Assembly (NCBI GenBank): GCA_028693975.1
Contig: JAQUUF010000107.1
Location: 1-5,174 of the forward strand
Reading direction: 5' to 3'
DNA length: 5,174 nucleotides
Source of the DNA: Acidaminococcaceae bacterium
GTDB lineage: Bacteria; Bacillota; Negativicutes; Acidaminococcales; Acidaminococcaceae
This document shows, piece after piece, positions 1 to 5,174 of the stretch (positions within the stretch are counted from its first letter, which is position 1; every line of letters begins with the position of its first letter). The translations under genes and the position numbers were made by a program. The notes under the pieces were generated by a model. It ran no database searches, had not been told where the DNA came from, and saw nothing but the letters and a program-made list of their open reading frames with translations.

Positions 1-777
1 TGCAATTACCGCCCGATGTCTGTTTCCAAATATACAGCTCATTTGTCTCCGCTCAAGCCGGAGAAGGTGGCAGGTACCGATTTGTTGATAGTCAGAGAAC
101 TGACTGGCGGTATTTACTTTGGCGAGCACAACGAAGCTCGCGAAATTGACGGTGTAGAAACAGCTTCTGATGTGGAGCTCTACACTCGCCCCGAAGTGGA
201 GCGCATTGCTAGATATGCTTTTGAAGCAGCCAAGGTGCGTGGCGGCAAAGTTACTTCTGTGGACAAGGCCAATGTGCTGGCGTCCTCTAGAATGTGGCGC
301 CGTATTGTCACAGAAATGCAGCAAAAAGATTATCCTGAAATTGAGCTTAATCATTTCTATGTAGATAATTGTGCTATGCAATTGGTGACTAATCCCACCC
401 AATTCGATGTAGTATTAACTAATAATATTTTTGGCGATATTTTGTCGGATGAGGCTTCTGTCATCGGTGGTTCTATTGGTCTCTTGCCTTCGGCTAGCTT
501 GGGCGACGGCACGGGTCTCTATGAGCCTATCCACGGCAGTGCTCCCGATATTGCCGGGCAGGGTATTGCCAATCCGACCGGTACGATTTTGTCTGCGGCT
601 ATGATGTTCCGCTATTCTTTGCACAACCCGGAAGCTGCTGCTGCTATTGAAGCGGCAGTTGATGCAGTCTATGCGGCCGGGTATCGTACGCCTGACCTGT
701 GTGGTGAGGGGTTGCAGCGAGTTTCTACGGCGCAGATGGGACATCTAGTAGCACAAGCGGTCTTAGACGCTCAATAA
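1..777 (+). CDS. leuB: 3-isopropylmalate dehydrogenase, C-terminal part (5' end outside window)
   Basis: LeuB is a cytoplasmic enzyme that oxidises and decarboxylates 3-isopropylmalate to 2-ketoisocaproate, using NAD and a divalent metal, in leucine synthesis. The reading frame is open from base 1, so the gene is cut by the left edge. The ATG at 16 is internal, because the family segment NYRP begins before it. Visible family hallmarks are RELTGGIYFG with the catalytic Tyr (codon 115-117), VDKANVL with the catalytic Lys (265-267), YVDN with its Asp (364-366), and NIFGDILSDEAS with the metal-binding Asps (436-438 and 448-450). HGSAPDIAGQGIANP is the NAD-binding stretch. About 258 residues are present of a family length near 350-360. 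The frame is intact to the TAA. ilvB follows after 32 bases on the same strand with no terminator between, so the two are probably co-transcribed. Isocitrate or tartrate dehydrogenases are relatives, but RELTGGIYFG favours LeuB. Confidence 0.97.
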   Translation, partial: CNYRPMSVSKYTAHLSPLKPEKVAGTDLLIVRELTGGIYFGEHNEAREIDGVETASDVELYTRPEVERIARYAFEAAKVRGGKVTSVDKANVLASSRMWRRIVTEMQQKDYPEIELNHFYVDNCAMQLVTNPTQFDVVLTNNIFGDILSDEASVIGGSIGLLPSASLGDGTGLYEPIHGSAPDIAGQGIANPTGTILSAAMMFRYSLHNPEAAAAIEAAVDAVYAAGYRTPDLCGEGLQRVSTAQMGHLVAQAVLDAQ

Positions 778-790
778 TTAAGTAAGCATG

Positions 791-799
791 AGGGGAAGG
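791..799 (+). promoter_or_regulatory. Ribosome binding site of ilvB
   Basis: The purine run AGGGGAAGG ends 10 bases before the ATG at 810 and fixes that start. A GTG at 802 is out of frame. The position also fits the family, since the protein begins directly at the usual N-terminal helix (LTGAEIIV). Confidence 0.7.
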
Positions 800-809
800 T
801 AGTGAGAAT

Positions 810-2459
810 ATGCAGCTGACAGGTGCAGAAATAATTGTAAAATGTTTGGAACAAGAGGGCGTGGATACAGTCTTTGGCTATCCGGGAGGAGCAATTCTAC
901 CGCTCTATGATACGCTCAAAAATGGACCTGTTAGGCATATTTTAACTTGCCACGAACAGGGTGCGGCTCATGCTGCCGATGGTTTTGCCAGAGCCAGTGG
1001 ACGTGTCGGCGTCTGCATAGCTACCTCTGGTCCCGGTGCGACTAATCTAGTCACCGGTCTGGCGACGGCTTTTATGGATTCTATTCCGGTGGTAGCTATT
1101 ACCGGGCAGGTGGCGACCTCCCTTATAGGACGTGATGCCTTCCAAGAAGTAGATATTACCGGCATTACTATGCCTATTACCAAACATAACTTCTTGGTCA
1201 AAGAGCCCCAGCTGCTGGCCGGGACTTTGCGGCTAGCCTTCCAGCTGGCCAAGAGTGGCCGACCGGGACCTGTCCTGGTGGATGTGCCGCGTGATGTGCA
1301 GACGGCTCTCATCGACTACCAAGAGGAGACTTTGCAAGATTTGCCCATTACTCCGCCACGGCAGGAGCAGGTGCAAAAAGCCATTGACGCTATTAATAAG
1401 GCCGAGCGGCCTGTTATGCTCATTGGCGGTGGTGTGATTAACGCTAATACGGAATATGATGCTATGGATTTGGCAGAGAAATTACATATTCCTGTGGTCA
1501 ACACTCTGATGGGCAAGGGTGCCTGCAGCGACTACCGTAGTATTAATCTGGGCATGACCGGTATGCATGGTCACGCCAAAGCTAATAATGCGGTGCAAGA
1601 GGCTGATTTGATTCTAGCCTTTGGCAGCAGGTTCAATGATAGACTAACGGACGATGCTCATCGCTATGTAGCGCAAAAAACCATTGTGCATATGGATATT
1701 GACCCTGCCGAGATAGATAAGAATCTCTATTCGGAGATTGGTATCACCGGGGATATGAAGATGGCTCTCAATGCCCTTACGGCAGCTTGCGAGCCCAAAG
1801 ACCTGAGTGCTTGGTGGGATATTATCAAGACTTGGCCCAGCTGGGAAGAAGATGCCGGCAACGGCGATGCACCTAAGTTCTTTCAGGCCTTGAGCCCGGT
1901 ACTGAAAGATAAGGATTTTATCGTTACTACCGATGTGGGGCAGCATCAAATGTGGGCGGCCCAGCATCTGAAAGTGCAGTTCGCACGTCAATGGCTTACT
2001 TCCGGTGGCTTGGGCACCATGGGTTTTGGTCTGCCTGCGGCTATGGGAGCGCAATTCGCCTGTCCGCAGAAGCATGTAGTCAGCATCAGCGGCGACGGCG
2101 GCTTCAAGATGACTGGCTCGGAGCTCTTTACCATTGCGTCGTACAATCTGCCTGTCATTGCCATTGTGTTCAATAACAGCGGTCTGGGTATGATTCGCCA
2201 GCTACAGACAGTGTTCTTCAACAAACGCTTCATGTCCTGTGAATTGCCGGGCTATGTGGATTTTGTCAAGTACGGTGAGGCCTTTGGCGTAGCCGGTACC
2301 CATGCTACTACTCCCGAGGAACTGGCTTCGGCGGTGGAGCAGGCACTGCAGAGTAACAAGCCGCATATCATAGAAGTGACTGTTTCCCCCAAGGATATGG
2401 TGAGCCCGATGGTGGCGTCGGGGAAGGGGATTGGGTCGTTCGTCGATTTCAAAAAATAG
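810..2459 (+). CDS. ilvB: Acetolactate synthase, catalytic (large) subunit
   Basis: IlvB condenses two pyruvates to 2-acetolactate, or pyruvate with 2-ketobutyrate to acetohydroxybutyrate, using thiamine diphosphate, Mg and FAD. This is the first common step of valine, leucine and isoleucine synthesis. The 549 residues are full length for the family. The N-terminal ThDP domain (about 1-165) carries FGYPGGAILPLYD and the catalytic Glu49 in CHEQGAAHAADG. The central FAD-related domain (about 190-325) carries GMHGHAKAN and FGSRFNDRLT. The C-terminal ThDP domain (about 375-525) carries the cofactor motif GDG (428-430) ending at NN (455-456). It lies 32 bases after leuB in the same operon. Two odd points: residue 465 is Leu (RQLQ) where many family members have Trp, and residue 102 is Ala (GQVA) where Pro is frequent. 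No ilvN regulatory subunit gene follows. The catabolic enzyme AlsS is a relative, but the FAD-region motifs and the leuB neighbour support the biosynthetic form. Confidence 0.96.
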   Translation: MQLTGAEIIVKCLEQEGVDTVFGYPGGAILPLYDTLKNGPVRHILTCHEQGAAHAADGFARASGRVGVCIATSGPGATNLVTGLATAFMDSIPVVAITGQVATSLIGRDAFQEVDITGITMPITKHNFLVKEPQLLAGTLRLAFQLAKSGRPGPVLVDVPRDVQTALIDYQEETLQDLPITPPRQEQVQKAIDAINKAERPVMLIGGGVINANTEYDAMDLAEKLHIPVVNTLMGKGACSDYRSINLGMTGMHGHAKANNAVQEADLILAFGSRFNDRLTDDAHRYVAQKTIVHMDIDPAEIDKNLYSEIGITGDMKMALNALTAACEPKDLSAWWDIIKTWPSWEEDAGNGDAPKFFQALSPVLKDKDFIVTTDVGQHQMWAAQHLKVQFARQWLTSGGLGTMGFGLPAAMGAQFACPQKHVVSISGDGGFKMTGSELFTIASYNLPVIAIVFNNSGLGMIRQLQTVFFNKRFMSCELPGYVDFVKYGEAFGVAGTHATTPEELASAVEQALQSNKPHIIEVTVSPKDMVSPMVASGKGIGSFVDFKK

Positions 2460-2461
2460 CC

Positions 2462-2555
2462 GATATTGGGCTGCTATGTTGTCAAAGGAGTTGCGTGGAC
2501 CTGGGATGAACTTTTAGTTCTATCCCAGTCCCATGCAACTCCTTTTCCTAATATC
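2462..2555. repeat. Nested inverted-repeat element after ilvB
   Basis: Short outer arms, GATATTGG (2462-2469) and CCTAATATC (2547-2555, one bulged base), enclose a long inner hairpin (2484-2545). Together they make a palindromic unit of about 95 bases lying immediately after the ilvB stop. Inference: this could be a REP-like or MITE-like palindromic element rather than only a terminator. No target-site duplication is obvious, and copy number cannot be judged from one window. Confidence 0.4.
2484..2545 (+). terminator. Long hairpin, probable transcription terminator of the leuB-ilvB operon
   Basis: The left arm (2484-2512, beginning AAAGGAGTTGC) pairs with the right arm (2516-2545, ending GCAACTCCTTT) around a TTT loop at 2513-2515. 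About 27 pairs form, with one bulged T at 2521, one 2-base mismatch (2499-2500 against 2529-2530) and one G-T pair. The stem base is A-rich on the left and T-rich on the right, so it could end transcription from the left, though the T run is only four bases and is partly inside the stem. It sits 25 bases after the ilvB stop. The stem is longer than a typical intrinsic terminator. Confidence 0.6.
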
Positions 2556-2559
2556 AGCC

Positions 2560-2748
2560 GCAATCTCGACTATTTTTGGGGTTAGAGAGAAAGGTAAATA
2601 TACGCGTTTTTGGGTTTGACAGCAATCTCGACTATTTTTGGGGTTGGGGAGAGTAGGGGCAAATATACGCGTTTTTGGGTTTTGTGCAGTCTTAGCTATT
2701 TTAATGGGTTGATGTCGATATTTTGGGCAAATATCACGCCCTTTTCTT
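2560..2748. repeat. Tandem repeats of about 63 bases between ilvB and the fic gene
   Basis: Unit 1 (2560-2617) and unit 2 (2622-2682) share an identical 24-base head (2560-2583 and 2622-2645, starting GCAATCTCGACTATTTTT) and an identical 22-base tail (2596-2617 and 2661-2682, starting AAATATACGCG). Between head and tail lies a variable purine-rich middle of 12 and 15 bases. Unit 3 (about 2686-2744) is degenerate: its head reads GCAGTCTTAGCTATTTT and its tail GGGCAAATATCACGCCC. A possible fourth head, CAATGTCGA, starts at 2750 and coincides with the left operator arm. Head starts at 2561, 2623, 2687 and 2750 are 62, 64 and 63 bases apart. No protein is supported here, because the two good copies lie in different reading frames. 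Function is unknown. Confidence 0.85.
2717..2735. repeat. Small perfect hairpin inside repeat unit 3
   Basis: GATATTT (2717-2723) and AAATATC (2729-2735) are perfect inverted arms of 7 bases around the loop TGGGC. It is AT-rich, so it may be a chance palindrome. Its place within the degenerate third repeat, just before the operator-like sites, makes it worth recording. Confidence 0.4.
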
Positions 2749-2783
2749 TCAATGTCGAAATATATAATAAACTTCGACATTGA
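2749..2783. promoter_or_regulatory. Perfect inverted repeat, likely operator of the fic-hsdM operon
   Basis: TCAATGTCGAA (2749-2759) and TTCGACATTGA (2773-2783) are perfect 11-base inverted arms separated by 13 AT-rich bases (ATATATAATAAAC). The right arm overlaps the -35 box TTGACA (2780-2785), so a dimeric regulator bound here would block RNA polymerase. The 24-base distance between corresponding arm positions is roughly two helical turns. The core ATGTCGA also occurs once more at 2712-2718 in repeat unit 3. The binding protein is unknown; the C-terminal winged-helix-like region of the Fic protein is one candidate. Confidence 0.65.
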
Positions 2784-2809
2784 CACTACTGAGAGTGCCA
2801 TGCTATAGT
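2780..2809 (+). promoter_or_regulatory. Sigma70-type promoter of fic-hsdM
   Basis: A consensus -35 box TTGACA (2780-2785) stands 18 bases before TATAGT (2804-2809). TATAGT is preceded by TG one base upstream, giving the extended -10 form TGCTATAGT. The predicted transcript would begin near 2815-2817, leaving a leader of about 25 bases before the fic start. The match is strong, so steady expression would be high unless the overlapping palindromes are bound. Confidence 0.75.
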
Positions 2810-2819
2810 TAGCATAGCA
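2800..2819. promoter_or_regulatory. Second palindrome covering the -10 box
   Basis: ATGCTA (2800-2805) and TAGCAT (2810-2815) are perfect arms around TAGT. An overlapping alternative pairing is TGCTAT (2801-2806) with ATAGCA (2814-2819). The palindrome contains the whole -10 hexamer and the likely start of transcription. It could be a second operator half-site set. Its sequence differs from the ATGTCGA arms, so it would probably serve a different protein. Confidence 0.45.
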
Positions 2820-2825
2820 GTAGAA

Positions 2826-2833
2826 AGGGGGAG
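2826..2833 (+). promoter_or_regulatory. Ribosome binding site of the fic gene
   Basis: AGGGGGAG ends 6 bases before the ATG at 2840. This favours that start over a second in-frame ATG at 2852, which lies 18 bases away from it. Confidence 0.75.
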
Positions 2834-2839
2834 CAGCGT

Positions 2840-3973
2840 ATGGAGATTACTATGCCCTTTAATGCTTTGCCGTTAATAAGTACCATCTACGTAGAAGAAT
2901 CCAAAGAGCTTTTGCGTCTGGCCGAGGATACGAGGGTGGCCTTATCTGTCTTGGATTATGCCGTTAAGCGTCTGCCCAATGACGCTATCGTTTTGGACAA
3001 CTTGCTCTTGCAGGAGGCTAAATGCAGTAGTGCGGTGGAGAATATCGTTACTACCAATGATGAGCTCTACAAAGGCCTCAGCCTGAGCAAGATGACGCCT
3101 GCGGTGAAGGAAGTTGCTAGTTACAAAGAAGGTTTGTTCTTGGGCTATACTAATATGCAAGCCAAGGCTAATCTGCTTAGCATCAGTGACATTATCGCTA
3201 TTAACGCTACCTTTAATAATCGGGAACAGGGCTTACGCAAGAATCTGCCGGGCTTAGCGAGCAGCTTGACCAGAATTGCCAGCGTTGCCGCCAGCGGTGA
3301 GCAGACTATCTTGTATACGCCACCCCACGGACTGGATTTGCTGAATCGGCTGATGATGGATTTGCTGGAATTTATTTACGACGACGAGCGCTTCTCTCTG
3401 CATCCTCTCATCAAAATAGCTCTGGCTCACTATCAGTTCGAGTGCATTCATCCGTTCCATGACGGCAACGGACGTACCGGTAGAATTCTGAATATACTTT
3501 TTCTCTGCAATAAGGGCTATCTGAGCAAACCTTATCTCTATGCCAGTGCCTTTATTATCAAGAATAAAAATGAGTATTATGCTCTGCTCAATGACACGAC
3601 CAAGAGCAAACAGTATGACGAGGTTGTTAAATATATGCTGACTTGTTTCTGCCAGACGGCGCAGGAGACCCTTGCTCTGGTGGAAGAAATAACAGCTCTG
3701 TATCAGCAGTATACCAGCGGCGGTTTCCTTAAGGGTCTAGGAGGGAACAAGGAGAATCTGCGGACGGCAATTAGACTGGCTTTCGTTAAGACCTATATTC
3801 GCACCAAAGATTTGGAGGACGCCGGTATGCATCGGCAGACAGCGTCCGCCATCCTCAATAGCTTGGTTCAAGCTGGTTTTTTGCAGGTGGAGCAACAGGT
3901 GGGGAACAGCAAGCAAGCCAAAATTTATAAAAATATGGATTTACTTAATTTATTTGGAGGTAAAGAACAATGA
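2840..3973 (+). CDS. Fic family protein (probable AMP-transferase) with C-terminal winged-helix-like region
   Basis: Fic enzymes usually transfer AMP from ATP to a hydroxyl side chain of a target protein in the cytoplasm. The 377 residues match the common Fic_N plus Fic plus helix-turn-helix layout. Residues about 5-75 are Fic_N-like and contain SSAVENI (63-69), which fits the self-inhibition motif [S/T]xxxE[G/N] with Glu67. Residues about 110-250 form the Fic core, with the flap-like ILYTPP (157-162) and the complete active-site motif HPFHDGNGRTGR (204-215). His204 is the predicted catalytic base; all motif residues are present, so the enzyme looks competent. Residues about 300-365 look like a winged helix (TKDLEDAGMHRQTASAILNS as helix-turn-helix). 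It is the first gene after a strong promoter, and its TGA overlaps the hsdM ATG, so the two are translationally coupled. The target is unknown. Regulation of the restriction system, or a toxin-like role, are both possible. No signal peptide or membrane segment is seen. Confidence 0.95.
   Translation: MEITMPFNALPLISTIYVEESKELLRLAEDTRVALSVLDYAVKRLPNDAIVLDNLLLQEAKCSSAVENIVTTNDELYKGLSLSKMTPAVKEVASYKEGLFLGYTNMQAKANLLSISDIIAINATFNNREQGLRKNLPGLASSLTRIASVAASGEQTILYTPPHGLDLLNRLMMDLLEFIYDDERFSLHPLIKIALAHYQFECIHPFHDGNGRTGRILNILFLCNKGYLSKPYLYASAFIIKNKNEYYALLNDTTKSKQYDEVVKYMLTCFCQTAQETLALVEEITALYQQYTSGGFLKGLGGNKENLRTAIRLAFVKTYIRTKDLEDAGMHRQTASAILNSLVQAGFLQVEQQVGNSKQAKIYKNMDLLNLFGGKEQ
3956..3960 (+). promoter_or_regulatory. 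Ribosome binding site of hsdM, inside the fic gene
   Basis: GGAGG lies within the last codons of fic, 9 bases before the ATG at 3970 and 12 before a second in-frame ATG at 3973. Spacing favours 3970, which gives an ATGA overlap of 4 bases with the fic stop. Confidence 0.75.
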
Positions 3974-5174
3974 TGGACTATGGCGCATTAAATGAAAAAG
4001 TAAAAATGGTAACAGATATAGCTAATCTGCTCCGCGGTCCCTATTCTTCCGAAAGGTATGGGGATGTTATTATTCCACTATCCATTATCAGACGCTTTGA
4101 TTGTATTCTGGCCTCTAAGAATGAAGACATTAAAAAGGAGCTCCAAGCCCTAGCTGACAAGGGGCTGGAGCCGGAAGAGAAGGAGCAGCTGGTGAGCCGC
4201 CGTTGTGGTGTGCCCTTCTATAATGAGAAATGCCTGACCTTAGAAGAGCTGGTAGGGGATGCTAGCAGTCTGGATAATACGTTCAAGGAGTTTGTCGGTG
4301 CTTATTCTATCAGCGTGCAGAAGATTCTCAAAGGCTTGCAGTTCCAGACGCAGATTGACACCATGGTCAAGAAGGGCTTGCTCTTCCAAGTGGTGAAGGC
4401 GTTCTCCGAGCTGGATTTCAATCCGGAGCATGCAGACCCCTTGACTATGGGCTATATTTTTGAAGAAATTATCCGTACCTACAAAGCTAACGCTGAAGCA
4501 GGTGACCACTATACGCCTCGTGAGGTTATTGAGCTCTGTGTGGACCTCATGCTAGCGGACAGAGAACAAGATTTGCTCAAGCAGGGCAAAGTACTCCGTG
4601 CCTACGATGGCTGTTGCGGTACCGGCGGTATGCTGACGGTGATGCAGCGCAGAGTGCATGAATTAAGCCAGGGGAATGCTACGGTGAAGCTCTTCGGGGA
4701 GGACAGCAACGATGTAGCTTATGCTACTTGCTGCGCTGAGATGCTGATGCTGGGCGAAGATGCCAATAACATTGTTAGTGGTAATACCTTACTTAAGCCG
4801 GACAAGGAGAGAAAGAGCGATGTAGTGGGTGATGCTTTTTATGGACAGAAGTTTGATTTGCTCTTGACTAATCCGCCTTTTGGGGTGGAGTGGAAGAATG
4901 AGAAGACAGCCGTCTTGGCTGAGGCGGCCTCGGACAGCAAGGATAATCGCTTCCGCCGGGGGACGCCCCGTATTAGCGACGGCCAGATGCTCTTCTTGGA
5001 GAACCTCTTGGCCAAGGCCGAAGACGATGCTCGCATTGCTATTATCTTGAATGGTTCGCCGCTGTTCTCCGGTGATGCCGGCAGTGGTGAGAGCGAGATT
5101 CGCCGCTATGTTGTAGAGAGGGGTCTCCTGGAGGCCATTGTGGCTCTGCCGGACCAGATGTTCTACAATACCGG
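3970..5174 (+). CDS. hsdM: Type I restriction-modification methyltransferase subunit (3' end outside window)
   Basis: HsdM is the adenine-N6 methyltransferase subunit that joins HsdS (site recognition) to protect host DNA, and HsdR to cut unmodified DNA. The frame has no stop from 3970 to the right edge, giving 401 codons, so the gene is truncated by the window. Residues about 5-150 resemble the HsdM N-terminal helical domain (RGPYSSERYGDVIIPLSIIR). The methyltransferase domain follows, with AGDHYTPREVIEL (177-189), the S-adenosylmethionine motif I DGCCGTGGML (213-222), FGEDSN (242-247), and the adenine-type catalytic motif IV NPPF (301-304). A late HsdM-like segment, SGESEIRRYVVERGLLEAIVALP, lies near the edge at 372-394. 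Motif I has DG where DP is usual, a minor variant. The start overlaps the fic stop, so translation is coupled. hsdS and hsdR should lie further right. A stand-alone adenine methyltransferase of the type IIG class is less likely given the HsdM-type N-terminus. Confidence 0.95.
   Translation, partial: MMDYGALNEKVKMVTDIANLLRGPYSSERYGDVIIPLSIIRRFDCILASKNEDIKKELQALADKGLEPEEKEQLVSRRCGVPFYNEKCLTLEELVGDASSLDNTFKEFVGAYSISVQKILKGLQFQTQIDTMVKKGLLFQVVKAFSELDFNPEHADPLTMGYIFEEIIRTYKANAEAGDHYTPREVIELCVDLMLADREQDLLKQGKVLRAYDGCCGTGGMLTVMQRRVHELSQGNATVKLFGEDSNDVAYATCCAEMLMLGEDANNIVSGNTLLKPDKERKSDVVGDAFYGQKFDLLLTNPPFGVEWKNEKTAVLAEAASDSKDNRFRRGTPRISDGQMLFLENLLAKAEDDARIAIILNGSPLFSGDAGSGESEIRRYVVERGLLEAIVALPDQMFYNT

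Noticed and set aside
16..18. ATG at 16 as the start of leuB
   Set aside because: The conserved NYRP segment is encoded before it in the same open frame, and the N-terminal third of the family would be missing; the gene continues to the left of the window.
1644..2075. A 143-codon minus-strand open frame inside ilvB
   Set aside because: It is antisense to a clearly conserved gene, shows no recognisable domain, and is best explained as a shadow of ilvB codon use.
2616..2644. A TTGACA -35 box at 2616-2621 at the junction of repeat units 1 and 2
   Set aside because: No acceptable -10 box lies 16-18 bases downstream; that stretch is T and G runs.
2560..2744. Possible CRISPR array
   Set aside because: Only two good copies exist, each made of two conserved blocks with a 12-15 base variable middle and a 4-base gap between units. 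This does not fit repeats alternating with spacers of similar length.
2520..2801. A 93-codon minus-strand open frame covering the repeat region
   Set aside because: The two near-identical repeat units fall in different reading frames within it, so the repeated DNA encodes unrelated peptides. No ribosome binding site or known domain is apparent, and it covers the hairpin and promoter.
2840..3973. Classical fic/doc-type toxin-antitoxin pair
   Set aside because: No small antitoxin gene precedes or follows fic. The inhibitory motif is within the protein itself, as in self-inhibited class II Fic enzymes.
4240..4509. Minus-strand open frame inside hsdM
   Set aside because: The plus-strand frame is continuous HsdM with recognisable motifs on both sides; the antisense frame has no family features.

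Overview
The window looks like a piece of chromosome from an anaerobic member of the Bacillota. LeuB and IlvB look Firmicutes-like, ribosome binding sites are strong and purine-rich, and the Fic-HsdM pair is of a kind common in gut and rumen anaerobes. A Negativicutes-like host is my best guess from the protein style alone, and it is not proven here.

Left part (1-2459): the end of a branched-chain amino-acid operon. The 3' two-thirds of leuB (3-isopropylmalate dehydrogenase) enters from the left edge. After 32 bases comes a complete ilvB (acetolactate synthase catalytic subunit). LeuB serves leucine synthesis, and IlvB serves the shared valine/isoleucine/leucine entry step. The regulatory subunit gene ilvN, often found right after ilvB, is not here. 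IlvB has Leu and Ala at two positions that are usually Trp and Pro in herbicide-sensitive enzymes.

Middle (2460-2839): a 380-base non-coding region rich in structure. It opens with a long hairpin, a probable terminator or a small palindromic element. Tandem repeat units of about 63 bases follow, two well conserved, one degenerate and perhaps a fourth head. It ends with a strong sigma70-type promoter whose -35 box overlaps a perfect 11-base inverted repeat and whose -10 box lies inside a second palindrome. This looks like a tightly controlled switch for the genes to its right.

Right part (2840-5174): a defence-type operon. A complete Fic-family protein has an intact AMP-transfer motif, an N-terminal self-inhibition motif and a C-terminal winged-helix-like region. 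Its stop codon overlaps the start of hsdM, the methyltransferase subunit of a type I restriction-modification system, which runs off the right edge. hsdS and hsdR would be expected beyond the window. The most interesting feature is the combination of a Fic enzyme made first and translationally coupled to HsdM, from a promoter with operator-like palindromes preceded by helically phased repeats.
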